A stretch of DNA of 64,000 nucleotides from assembly GCF_013359595.1 (NCBI RefSeq), contig NZ_JABFMP010000003.1, positions 62,001 to 126,000 of the forward strand, read 5' to 3'. Below, piece after piece: positions 1 to 8,418 of the stretch (the first letter of the stretch is position 1; every line of letters starts with the position of its first letter). The notes below the pieces were generated by a model. The model was not told the origin of the DNA, searched no databases, and saw only the letters and a program-made list of their open reading frames with translations. A program made the translations under genes and the position numbers. Source of the DNA: Pseudomonas sp. C1C7 (GTDB lineage Bacteria; Pseudomonadota; Gammaproteobacteria; Pseudomonadales; Pseudomonadaceae).

Positions 1-779
1 GGCCCGCGCGCCATGGCCACGCCCATTGCCAGCACATCGATCACCACCAGGTGGGCGATCCGCGAGGTCAGCGGCGTATAGATCTCGGTGTCTTCGTGCA
101 CGTCGATCGCCAGATTCACGGTCGACAGCTCGGCCAAAGGCGTCTGGCTCGGGCACAGGGTGATCAGCGAAGCCCCGCTCTCGCGCACCAGGTTGGCGGT
201 GATCAGCAGGTCCTTGGAGCGCCCGGACTGGGAAATGCAGATCGCCACGTCGGTCGGCTTCAGGGTCACCGCCGACATCGCCTGCATGTGGGGATCGGAA
301 TAGGCCGCCGCGGTCAGCAGCAGACGGAAGAATTTGTGCTGCGCATCCGCCGCGACCGCACCCGAGGCACCGAAGCCGTAGAACTCGACGCGCTGGGCCT
401 GGGACATCAGCGTCACCGCGCGCTGCAACTCCACCGGATCGAGTTTCTCGCGAACCTCCATCAGGGTGTGCAGGGTGGTGTCGAAAATTTTCAGGCTGTA
501 GTCGGCGACCGAGTCGTCTTCGTGGATCGCGAACTGACCGAAACTCGCGCCCGCCGCCAGGCTTTGGGCCAGCTTGAGCTTCAGGTCCTGGAACCCGGAG
601 CAGCCGATGGCACGGCAAAAACGCACGATGGTCGGCTCGCTGATGCCGACGCTGTGGGCCAGGTCGGCCATGGAGCTGTGCATCACGGCCGCGGGGTCAA
701 GCAGCACGTGATCGGCGACTTTGAGCTCCGACTTGCGTAACAGGTGACGAGACTGGGCGATGTGCTGCAGCAGATTCAA
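1..779 (-). CDS. hexR: RpiR/HexR-family transcriptional regulator (3' end outside window)
   Basis: Reading leftwards the frame gives MNLLQHIAQSR..., an N-terminal RpiR-type helix-turn-helix (about residues 1-75, with SEPTIVRFCRAIGCSGF), then a SIS sugar-phosphate-binding domain from about residue 120 to the window edge (SQSGRSKDLLITA region). HexR proteins sense 2-keto-3-deoxy-6-phosphogluconate and repress hexose-catabolism genes. No in-frame ATG exists near the start; TTG at 777-779 is the start that restores the family N-terminus. From recalled gene order (next to a GGDEF/EAL gene and uvrD) this could be the second HexR-like paralogue of pseudomonads rather than the one next to zwf-pgl-eda; no zwf is adjacent here. 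The family is clear; the exact effector and targets are inference. Confidence 0.85.
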   Translation of the reverse strand, partial: MNLLQHIAQSRHLLRKSELKVADHVLLDPAAVMHSSMADLAHSVGISEPTIVRFCRAIGCSGFQDLKLKLAQSLAAGASFGQFAIHEDDSVADYSLKIFDTTLHTLMEVREKLDPVELQRAVTLMSQAQRVEFYGFGASGAVAADAQHKFFRLLLTAAAYSDPHMQAMSAVTLKPTDVAICISQSGRSKDLLITANLVRESGASLITLCPSQTPLAELSTVNLAIDVHEDTEIYTPLTSRIAHLVVIDVLAMGVAMARG

Positions 780-824
780 GGGCTGGACTCTTGTTATTGG
801 CAGGGGCCGGGGATGTAGCAAGTT

Positions 825-839
825 TGTAGTTATACTACA
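825..839. promoter_or_regulatory. Perfect palindrome TGTAGT-TAT-ACTACA, candidate autoregulatory operator
   Basis: A perfect 6+6 bp inverted repeat around TAT lies about 46 bp upstream of the hexR-like TTG start. HexR operators are inverted TTGT/ACAA half-sites; this one reads TTGTAGTTATACTACA, matching the left half-site and most of the right. Its position suits autoregulation. Which regulator binds is inferred. Confidence 0.5.
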
Positions 840-900
840 TGAATTGGCTTTTCGCCTGCACCATACGTAACCAGATCCCTCGAAATCAGGTGCTCGCGCC

Positions 901-3771
901 TCATGTAGCCTTCGAGCACTGGTCTTGTAGCAGCGCGGCAAGCCCCGACGCCTCGACCGGGCGACTGATCAGATAGCCTTGCACCTCATCGCACCGCTCG
1001 TTTTTCAGGAATTCGAGCTGCTCGCGCCGCTCCACGCCTTCAGCCACGACTTTCAACGACAAACCATGCGCCATGGTAATGATGGCCCGTGTAATCGCCG
1101 CATCCTCCGTGCCCTCGCCCAGGCCTCGAATGAACGCCTGATCGATCTTCACGTAATCCACGGGAATGCGCTTGAGGTAGCTCAGGGATGAATACCCGGT
1201 GCCGAAATCGTCGATCGCCAGCTTCACCCCCAGATCGCGCAGCTGCTGGAAGGTCGCAATGATGTGCTCGACGCTGTCCAGCAACTGGCTTTCCGTGAGC
1301 TCGAGCTCCAGGTAGCGCGGCGCCAGCCCGGTATCTTCCAGCACCTGCCGCACCAGGCTGACCAGCTTGCCCTGGCGCAGTTGGTGCACCGACAGATTGA
1401 CCGAGACCCGAATAGGCTCAAGCCCCTGCCGCTGCCACTCACAGGCTTGCAAGCAGGCCTGGCGCAAGACGAATTCACCGATCGGGCCGATCAGTCCGGT
1501 TTCCTCTGCCAGGCCAATGAAATCCCCCGGCGGCACGCGCCCCATGGTCGGGTGATCCCAACGCACCAACGCCTCGGCGGCATTCAGCTTGCCGGTGGCC
1601 AGGCACAGCTTCGGTTGGTAAAACACCTTCAATTGGCGCTCTTCAACCGCTTTGCGCAGCTGGTTCTCCAGTTGCAATCGCTCCAGGGTGCTGGCTTGCA
1701 GACTGTCGGTGTAGAACTGGAAGTTGTTACCACCCAGATGCTTGGCGTGCTGCATGGCCATGTTCGACTGACTGACCAGCGCGGACACATCCCGGGCGCT
1801 GTCCGGCAACAGGCTGATACCGATCGACGCGCTGACCACCAGCTCATGGCCGTCGATGGTCACGGGCATGCGCAGCTTGTTCGACAGCCGCGTCGCCACC
1901 CGCGCCAGACTGGAAAGGTTGCCGTAGGCGTTGAACAGCACAGCGAATTCGTCACCGGACAGGCGCGCAATGGTGTCCGCTTCCGGCAATGCGTTGATCA
2001 GGCGCCGGGACATTTTCTGCAACAGCTTGTCGGCGACTTCGTGACCCAGACTGTCGTTGAGCTGCTTGAAGCGATCCAGATTGATGTGCAACAGCGCCAG
2101 GCTGCGATAACCGCCCTGCCGGACCCTCTGTTGTGCCTCGCTGAGGCGCTCGCGGAACATCGAACGGTTGGCGAGTCCGGTGAGCTCGTCGTGATGGGTC
2201 AGGTAGCGCATGCGCTCTTCGGATTCTCGCCGGGCCGAAAGATCGGCGAAGAAACCCACGATATGACTGACATTTCCCCGACTATCGCGCACGGCATTCA
2301 GATGCAGCCATTGCGGGTACATCTCGCCGCTTTTGCGCGTTTCCACCAGTTCGCCCTGCCAGCTGCCGTGCTGCTCCAGCGCGTGATGGATCGCGGCGTA
2401 GTGGCGACGGGCATCGCGGCTGCACGGCAGCTCGACGACGTTGCGACCGATCATGTCCTCGATCTCATAGCCCGTGACCCGGCTGAAAGCCTGATTGACC
2501 GCGATCAGGGCATAGTTGGGGTCGAAAATCACGATACCTTCGCTGGCCGCTTCGAATACTGTCGCGGCCAGTTGCTGCTGTTCTTCCAACGCCTTGTTGA
2601 CGCTGATGTCGCGCCGGGTGCCGACCATGCGGATTACCCGACCATTGGCGGCACGCTCCACCGCTCGACCACGGTCCTCGATCCAGACCCAGTGACCGTC
2701 GGCATGCCGCACACGGTACTCGACCTGATAATCCTCGGTGCGCCCCTTCAAATGTTCGACCAACGCCTTGCGCAGAGCTGGCAGGTCCTCCGGATGCAGG
2801 CGAGGCTTGAGGTGGCGCAGCATCGCCGTCACGTACTCCGGTGCCAGGCCAAACAACTCCTGAATATGAGTGTGATGGACTTCGTCGGTCTGCAGGTTCC
2901 AGTCCCACAACCCCAGCTCGCTGGCTTTCAGCGCCAGCGCCAGGCGCGCCTCGCTCTTGCTCAGTGCGTCGCTGGCGGCGTCCAGCTCGAGGCCGCGCTG
3001 GGTGACCCGGTTTTGCAGATCGGCCTGGATTTCCCGCAGCTCCTCTTCGGCACGCCGGCGCTGGTCGATTTCCCGGGCGAGGGTCAGATTGAGCTGATCG
3101 CTGCAGTTTTGCGCTTCCTGCAGATGCTCGATCAGCGCCTGATTCTGGAAGCGCTGCAACAGGCCGCGATCGATCAGGCGATTGACCTGCCAGGCCACGA
3201 CACTCAAGGCGCCCAGCAGAATCAGGCCGAACCAGCCCCAACCCTGCCCTTCGCCACCCCAGAACATGTAGCCGATGGCCGGCAACAAACAGGGCAAGGT
3301 GAAAGAGAGAAAGGCCGGCAGGCTGACGGCGTAGGCCACACTGGCCGACAGGGCCGCGGCGCCGATCAGGCCGAAGACCCAGGCTTGCTGGATGAAGTTG
3401 TCGGCGGGAACCAGTGCGATGCCGGCGCCGGCCAATGTCAGGCCGGTAAGCCCCGAGCCCAGCAGAAACATGCGGCGCCAGATCGGATGGGCCTGACGGT
3501 TGGGAATCGCCGAGTCGAAGGCCGCCACCTGAATCACCCGCAGCGCCACCAGCGACAGCAGCCACACCAGCCAGACGGTGACCAGGAAGTAGCGCAGCGG
3601 GCTCCAGAGCAGAGCGGCGCAGACCAGACCATTGATCAACATGAACAGCGTGGGCAGCAGCGAGCCCTGATACAGCAGGCGCGTGCGTTCGACCGCCATT
3701 TCCATGGCGTATTGTTTACGAATAACCCGGGGCTCCACGGAAGGGCCCGACAGGTCGGAGCTGAGGGTCAT
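901..3771 (-). CDS. Membrane-anchored PAS-PAS-GGDEF-EAL cyclic-di-GMP signalling protein
   Basis: The 956-residue protein has an N-terminal block of hydrophobic segments (about residues 35-200), a coiled linker, two PAS domains (about 290-400 and 405-520), a GGDEF domain whose signature is SGDEF (about residue 605) and an EAL domain with EALVRWDHP (about residue 732) and DDFGTGYSSLSYL. SGDEF is compatible with diguanylate cyclase activity, and the EAL residues look intact, so a bifunctional cyclase/phosphodiesterase is likely. The position of the inhibitory RxxD site reads PEAD, so product inhibition is probably absent. The ATG at 3769-3771 (MTLSSDLSG) was chosen; a GTG 60 bp upstream would add a non-conserved, poorly typical extension. 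It stands alone between hexR and the divergent uvrD. Confidence 0.9.
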   Translation of the reverse strand: MTLSSDLSGPSVEPRVIRKQYAMEMAVERTRLLYQGSLLPTLFMLINGLVCAALLWSPLRYFLVTVWLVWLLSLVALRVIQVAAFDSAIPNRQAHPIWRRMFLLGSGLTGLTLAGAGIALVPADNFIQQAWVFGLIGAAALSASVAYAVSLPAFLSFTLPCLLPAIGYMFWGGEGQGWGWFGLILLGALSVVAWQVNRLIDRGLLQRFQNQALIEHLQEAQNCSDQLNLTLAREIDQRRRAEEELREIQADLQNRVTQRGLELDAASDALSKSEARLALALKASELGLWDWNLQTDEVHHTHIQELFGLAPEYVTAMLRHLKPRLHPEDLPALRKALVEHLKGRTEDYQVEYRVRHADGHWVWIEDRGRAVERAANGRVIRMVGTRRDISVNKALEEQQQLAATVFEAASEGIVIFDPNYALIAVNQAFSRVTGYEIEDMIGRNVVELPCSRDARRHYAAIHHALEQHGSWQGELVETRKSGEMYPQWLHLNAVRDSRGNVSHIVGFFADLSARRESEERMRYLTHHDELTGLANRSMFRERLSEAQQRVRQGGYRSLALLHINLDRFKQLNDSLGHEVADKLLQKMSRRLINALPEADTIARLSGDEFAVLFNAYGNLSSLARVATRLSNKLRMPVTIDGHELVVSASIGISLLPDSARDVSALVSQSNMAMQHAKHLGGNNFQFYTDSLQASTLERLQLENQLRKAVEERQLKVFYQPKLCLATGKLNAAEALVRWDHPTMGRVPPGDFIGLAEETGLIGPIGEFVLRQACLQACEWQRQGLEPIRVSVNLSVHQLRQGKLVSLVRQVLEDTGLAPRYLELELTESQLLDSVEHIIATFQQLRDLGVKLAIDDFGTGYSSLSYLKRIPVDYVKIDQAFIRGLGEGTEDAAITRAIITMAHGLSLKVVAEGVERREQLEFLKNERCDEVQGYLISRPVEASGLAALLQDQCSKAT

Positions 3772-4028
3772 AGGTAGTTTCTTGTTCTTATAATGATGAG
3801 CATGAGCCCGAAACGTGGACGGAGCATACACAAGCCAATGCCCGGACCAAACTGCTGCCGGTCAAAAAACAGACAAATTTATCGGGCACCCGACCCGGCC
3901 TCAAAGCTGTCAGGCGAGACCGGCCAACGTTTGCGGGCGATGACTGACCGGTCGTCCCTCGCGCCTCTTTCATCGGCTAAAGCAATGTGGAGTTTGCCCG
4001 GTGTGGCGCCGCCCCCTAGAATGCCCCG

Positions 4029-6215
4029 ATGCGCGATGATGACCTCTCCCTTCTGCTGAATTCCCTCAACGATGCCCAACGTCAGGCCGTAGCGGCCCCT
4101 GTTGGTCGTCAGTTGGTCCTGGCCGGCGCCGGTTCCGGTAAAACCCGAGTGCTGGTGCACCGTATCGCCTGGTTGATCCAGGTCGAAAACGCCTCGCCCC
4201 ACTCCATCCTGTCGGTGACGTTCACCAACAAGGCCGCTGCCGAGATGCGCCATCGCATCGAGCAGTTGCTGGGTATCAACCCGGCCGGCATGTGGGTCGG
4301 CACCTTCCACGGCCTGGCGCACCGCCTGTTGCGGGCGCACTGGCAGGAAGCCGGGCTGAGCCAGACCTTCCAGATTCTCGACAGCGACGACCAGCAGCGG
4401 CTGGTCAAGCGCGTGATCCGCGATCTGGGGTTGGATGAACAACGCTGGCCGGCCCGTCAGGCTCAGTGGTTCATCAACGGGCAGAAAGACGAAGGTCTGC
4501 GTCCGCAACACATTCAAGCCAGTGGCGACCTGTTCCTGGCCACCATGCGCGGCATTTATGAGGCCTACGAGGCTGCATGCCTGCGCGCTGGCGTTATCGA
4601 TTTCTCTGAACTGCTGCTGCGCGCCCTCGACCTGTGGCGCGACCATCCCGGCCTGCTGGCGCATTATCAGAAGCGCTTCCGGCACATCCTGGTGGATGAA
4701 TTCCAGGACACCAACGCCGTGCAATACGCCTGGCTGCGTCTGCTGGCCAAGGGTGGCGACAGCCTGATGGTGGTGGGCGATGACGATCAGTCGATCTACG
4801 GCTGGCGTGGCGCGAAAATCGAGAACATCTACCAGTATTCCGACGATTTCCCGGATGCCCAACTCATTCGTCTGGAGCAGAACTACCGCTCCACCGCCGG
4901 CATCCTGAAAGCCGCCAACGCCTTGATCGCCAACAATACCGGGCGTATGGGCAAAGAGCTGTGGACCGAAGGCGGCGATGGCGAGGCGATCAACCTGTAC
5001 GCCGCGTTCAACGAACACGACGAAGCGCGCTATGTTGTCGAAACCATCGAAAGCGCGCTGAAAACCGGCCTGGCTCGCAGTGATATCGCGATTCTTTACC
5101 GCTCCAACGCCCAATCGCGGGTTCTGGAAGAAGCTTTACTGCGCGAACGCATTCCGTACCGCATTTATGGCGGCCAGCGCTTCTTCGAACGAGCGGAAAT
5201 CAAGAACGCCATGGCCTACCTGCGACTGCTCGAAGGTCGCGGTAACGATGCGGCGCTGGAGCGGGTGATCAACGTACCGGCCCGCGGCATCGGCGAAAAA
5301 ACCGTCGAAGCGATCCGCGACCATGCGCGCCACAGCCATGTGTCGATGTGGGAAGCCATGCGCCAGCTGGTGGCGAACAAGGGCCTGACCGGTCGCGCCG
5401 CCAGCGCCCTGGGCGCGTTCATGGAACTGATCGAAAACCTCGCCGCCAAGTGCATGGACATGCCGCTGCACCTGATGACCCAGACCGTCATCGAGCAGTC
5501 GGGCCTGATTGCCTATCACGAAGCGGAAAAAGGCGAGAAAGGCCAGGCCCGGGTGGAAAACCTTGAGGAACTGGTCAGCGCCGCGCGCAACTTCGAGAAC
5601 ACCGAAGAAGACGAAGACCTGACGCCACTGGCGGCCTTCCTCGGCCACGCTTCGCTGGAGGCCGGCGATACCCAGGCCGACGAGCACGAAGACAGCATTC
5701 AGCTGATGACGCTGCACAGCGCCAAGGGCCTGGAATTCCCTTACGTGTTCCTGGTGGGCATGGAAGAAGGCCTGTTCCCGCACAAGATGAGCCTTGAAGA
5801 GCCGGGGCGCCTTGAGGAAGAGCGTCGTCTGGCCTATGTCGGCGTGACCCGGGCCATGCAGAACCTGGTGATGACCTACGCTGAAACCCGTCGCCTGTAC
5901 GGCAGCGAGACTTACAACAAGGTGTCGCGCTTCGTACGCGAAGTGCCCAAAGGCCTGATTCAGGAAGTGCGGCTGTCCAACAGCGTCAGCCGTCCGTTCG
6001 GCGGTGGCCAGCAGCAGAGCACCAGCAGCCTGTTCGGCGGCAGCGAGATCCCGCAGACCGGTTTCACCCTGGGCCAGGCGGTACGGCATTCGGTGTTCGG
6101 CGACGGCGTGATCCTCAACTTCGAAGGCGCCGGCGCCCAGGCGCGGGTTCAGGTGAACTTCAGCGAAGGCAGCAAGTGGCTGATGCTGGGGTATGCGAAG
6201 CTGGAAGCGATCTAA
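4029..6215 (+). CDS. uvrD: DNA helicase II UvrD
   Basis: A 728-residue superfamily 1A 3'-5' helicase that unwinds nicked DNA in nucleotide-excision repair and methyl-directed mismatch repair. Walker A is AGAGSGKT at residues 32-39, the Walker B/motif II region is DEFQDTN near residue 222, GDDDQSIYGWRG follows as motif III, and motif VI is YVGVTRA in the last quarter. Length and start (MRDDDLSLLL) are those of the family. It is divergent from the GGDEF/EAL gene, with a short intergenic region. A REP-type inverted repeat follows the stop codon. Confidence 0.97.
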   Translation: MRDDDLSLLLNSLNDAQRQAVAAPVGRQLVLAGAGSGKTRVLVHRIAWLIQVENASPHSILSVTFTNKAAAEMRHRIEQLLGINPAGMWVGTFHGLAHRLLRAHWQEAGLSQTFQILDSDDQQRLVKRVIRDLGLDEQRWPARQAQWFINGQKDEGLRPQHIQASGDLFLATMRGIYEAYEAACLRAGVIDFSELLLRALDLWRDHPGLLAHYQKRFRHILVDEFQDTNAVQYAWLRLLAKGGDSLMVVGDDDQSIYGWRGAKIENIYQYSDDFPDAQLIRLEQNYRSTAGILKAANALIANNTGRMGKELWTEGGDGEAINLYAAFNEHDEARYVVETIESALKTGLARSDIAILYRSNAQSRVLEEALLRERIPYRIYGGQRFFERAEIKNAMAYLRLLEGRGNDAALERVINVPARGIGEKTVEAIRDHARHSHVSMWEAMRQLVANKGLTGRAASALGAFMELIENLAAKCMDMPLHLMTQTVIEQSGLIAYHEAEKGEKGQARVENLEELVSAARNFENTEEDEDLTPLAAFLGHASLEAGDTQADEHEDSIQLMTLHSAKGLEFPYVFLVGMEEGLFPHKMSLEEPGRLEEERRLAYVGVTRAMQNLVMTYAETRRLYGSETYNKVSRFVREVPKGLIQEVRLSNSVSRPFGGGQQQSTSSLFGGSEIPQTGFTLGQAVRHSVFGDGVILNFEGAGAQARVQVNFSEGSKWLMLGYAKLEAI

Positions 6216-6232
6216 GGATCACCTTGGATCAA

Positions 6233-6322
6233 TGTGGGAGCGGGCTTGCTCGCGAATACGGTGGATCAGTCGACATTGATGTCAACTGACACGCCCTCTT
6301 CGCGAGCAAGCCCGCTCCCACA
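6233..6322. repeat. REP/BIME-type inverted repeat after uvrD
   Basis: Two 24-bp arms (6233-6256 and 6299-6322) are perfect inverted copies starting TGTGGGAGCGGGCTTGCTCG, separated by about 42 bp. This is a typical Pseudomonas REP doublet. It lies between uvrD and the EamA gene and could act as a transcript-stabilising or terminating hairpin. Related units occur at 26710-26774 and 52976-53064. Confidence 0.85.
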
Positions 6323-6349
6323 AATCGATCTGACCAAAAGGATACCGTC

Positions 6350-6790
6350 ATGGGCTCAGGCTTCTTTTCCTCCTGGACATTCTGGGCCCTGCTATCGGCC
6401 GCATTCGCAGCCCTGACCGCCATTTTCGCGAAAATCGGCGTCGAGAACGTCAACTCGGATTTCGCCACCCTGCTCAGAACCATCGTGGTGCTGGTCAGCC
6501 TGGCCTTGATTTTGTACGCCACGGGCCAATATCAATCCCTGGGATCGATCTCGGCCAAAAGCTACCTGTTCCTGCTGTTGTCCGGCTTGGCCACGGGAGC
6601 TTCGTGGATCTGCTACTTTCGCGCGCTCAAAGTCGGTCCGGCCTCACTGGTCGCTCCAGTGGACAAACTCAGCGTCGTGCTCGTCGCCGTGCTCGGTGTG
6701 GTCCTGCTGGGGGAAAAACTCGACCTGCGCCAATGGGGCGGCATCGGCCTGATCACAGCCGGGGTGGTCATGCTGGCGCTGCGTCGCTAG
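6350..6790 (+). CDS. Half-size EamA-family membrane transporter
   Basis: A 146-residue, almost fully hydrophobic protein with four to five membrane segments and a single EamA repeat (10-segment family members have two). It begins MGSGFFSSWTFWALLSA and ends with a typical GGIGLITAGVVML segment. Such half-size drug/metabolite transporters are thought to work as dimers in the inner membrane. The substrate cannot be read from sequence. It appears monocistronic, just after the REP element. Confidence 0.85.
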   Translation: MGSGFFSSWTFWALLSAAFAALTAIFAKIGVENVNSDFATLLRTIVVLVSLALILYATGQYQSLGSISAKSYLFLLLSGLATGASWICYFRALKVGPASLVAPVDKLSVVLVAVLGVVLLGEKLDLRQWGGIGLITAGVVMLALRR

Positions 6791-6968
6791 GCATCTTTCC
6801 TACAGAACTTATCCACTCACCCTACAGACCAAAGTTAACCAGCCTATTGCACTGACTGAAGCTGAACCCGACCTGTCAGGCAAAAGCCCGAAACACTCTG
6901 CCGCTAGCCAGTAACACTTCAGCTGTGCAACATGGCGCGCGTGCCTTCCACAAACGGGAATTCCCTTT

Positions 6969-7847
6969 ATGAAACGTTTTCTTAGCATCGCCATGGCGCT
7001 GTGCATCGGCCTGACGATGAGTCTCGACGTCAATGCCGCCAAGCGCTTCGGTGGTGGCAAAAGCGCAGGTGCTGCGCCTACTCACCAGACCAGCCAGATG
7101 GCTCCTTCTTCTCCAGGCATGGGCGGCGCAGCAGCGACCGCTGGTGCTGCCGGTGCCGCGGGCGCGGCTGCCAAGGCCGGCGGCGCTTCCCGCTGGCTCG
7201 GCCCTCTGGCGGGTATCGCCGCCGGTGGCCTGCTGGCCTCCATGTTCATGGGCGACGGCTTCCAGGGCATGCAGATCTTCGACATCCTGATCATGGCGGT
7301 CATCGCCTTCCTGGTCTTCCGTTTCATCGCCGCCCGTCGTCGCAAGCAGCAGGAGCAGTACGCTCCGGCCGGTCACGCGCCGATGCAGCGTGAAGCGTTC
7401 GAACAGAAGCCAGCCATGGGTTCGATCTTCGGTGGTTCGGCCGCACCCGCTGCCGCCCGTCCAGTGATCAACGCGCCAGCCTGGTTCAACGAACGCAACT
7501 TCATCGAAGCGGCCCGCAACCACTTCCAGTCCCTGCAACAGCATTGGGACGCCAACGAAATGGACAAGATCGCCGAGTTCGTGACCCCGCAAATGCTGGA
7601 GTTCCTCAAGCGCGAGCGTGCCGATCTGGGTGACGGCTTCCAGTCCACCTACATCGACAACCTCAATGTGCAGCTGGACGGTGTGGATGATCGCGCCGAC
7701 AAGACCATCGCCACCCTGACCTTCAGCGGCGTGTCGAAGAACTCGCGTTTCGACCAGGGCGAAGCCTTCAGCGAAAGCTGGAACATGGAACGCGCCCAGG
7801 GCGAAAACCAGCCTTGGCTGGTGGCCGGTATCCGCCAGAACGGCTGA
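6969..7847 (+). CDS. Tim44-like domain protein, exported or membrane-anchored
   Basis: A 292-residue protein with a signal peptide (MKRFLSIAMALCIGLTMSL, cleavage near VNAA), a Gly/Ala-rich stretch with a first hydrophobic segment (about 75-95), a second membrane segment (about 100-120, ending in RRRKQQE) and a Tim44-like domain from about residue 165 (WFNERNFIEAARNHFQSLQ). The fold resembles the membrane-recruitment domain of mitochondrial Tim44 and bacterial ribosomal-tether proteins. Its role in pseudomonads is not established. It is followed by a strong terminator, so it is probably a single-gene unit. Confidence 0.88.
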   Translation: MKRFLSIAMALCIGLTMSLDVNAAKRFGGGKSAGAAPTHQTSQMAPSSPGMGGAAATAGAAGAAGAAAKAGGASRWLGPLAGIAAGGLLASMFMGDGFQGMQIFDILIMAVIAFLVFRFIAARRRKQQEQYAPAGHAPMQREAFEQKPAMGSIFGGSAAPAAARPVINAPAWFNERNFIEAARNHFQSLQQHWDANEMDKIAEFVTPQMLEFLKRERADLGDGFQSTYIDNLNVQLDGVDDRADKTIATLTFSGVSKNSRFDQGEAFSESWNMERAQGENQPWLVAGIRQNG

Positions 7848-7876
7848 TCACCCCGCCTCGCTTTTCACGCTGTAAT

Positions 7877-7905
7877 AAAAACCCCGGCTTGCCGGGGTTT
7901 TTCTA
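7877..7905 (+). terminator. Rho-independent terminator after the Tim44-domain gene
   Basis: AAAAACCCCGGC and GCCGGGGTTTTT pair around a 2-nt loop, with a T run on the + strand. It is about 30 bp after the stop at 7847. Confidence 0.93.
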
Positions 7906-7985
7906 TTTCGCGGTTGCATCCATAGCAAGCTACTGTATAAACCGCCCCATACAAACCGCGCCATACAAGCAAGAGGATCCCGGAC

Positions 7986-8393
7986 GTGGAAGAAGTCATC
8001 GAACAACTGCGTGAAGCCAACGAACGGGTACCGGTCCCCCTGGAGTTGCCCGACGAAGATCAGCTGGTCGAAATCGAAGAAGAACTGTTCATCAACATTC
8101 CGTTCGTCTTCAAAGAGTTTCTGCTGACCGTCAGCGACGTGGTTTACGGCAGCCTGGAGCCAGTGACCGTCACTGACCCGCAATCGCATACCTACCTGCC
8201 GGAAGTGGCCGCCAACGCCTGGGACGCCGGCGTCGATCGCAGCCTGATCCCGATCTGCCAGGACGGCGACGACTACTACTGCGTCGAAGAAGACGGCACC
8301 GTGGTGCTGTGGTCGGCCGAAGAAGAACTGGTCACCGAAGAGTCCTGGGAATCGGTGTGGCACTGGGCGCGGGACGTCTGGCTGGAAAGCTGA
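7986..8393 (+). CDS. SMI1/KNR4 (SUKH) family protein
   Basis: A 135-residue acidic protein beginning at GTG (7986) with AAGAGGAT upstream. It has the SUKH core: an LPDEDQLVEIEEEL helix, the IPFVFKEFLLTVSD segment and the CVEEDGTVVLWSAEE strand region. SUKH proteins are immunity proteins of contact-dependent toxins or regulators; no toxin gene is adjacent here, so a housekeeping or orphan role is more likely. Its function is unknown. Confidence 0.85.
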   Translation: MEEVIEQLREANERVPVPLELPDEDQLVEIEEELFINIPFVFKEFLLTVSDVVYGSLEPVTVTDPQSHTYLPEVAANAWDAGVDRSLIPICQDGDDYYCVEEDGTVVLWSAEEELVTEESWESVWHWARDVWLES

Positions 8394-8398
8394 GCCGG

Positions 8399-8418
8399 CT
8401 GACGCCCCGGGGCGTCAG
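8399..8418. terminator. Perfect 20-bp palindrome between convergent genes
   Basis: CTGACGCCCCGGGGCGTCAG is a perfect palindrome between the SMI1/KNR4 stop (8393) and the antiporter stop (8415), overlapping the latter. It probably forms a hairpin on both transcripts and may terminate in both directions, although there is no clear T run. Confidence 0.55.

Noticed and set aside
1264-3777. 837-codon open frame on the plus strand opposite the GGDEF/EAL gene
   Set aside because: It is antisense to a well-supported gene, has Gln/Arg/His-rich composition typical of a shadow frame in GC-rich DNA and no recognisable domain.
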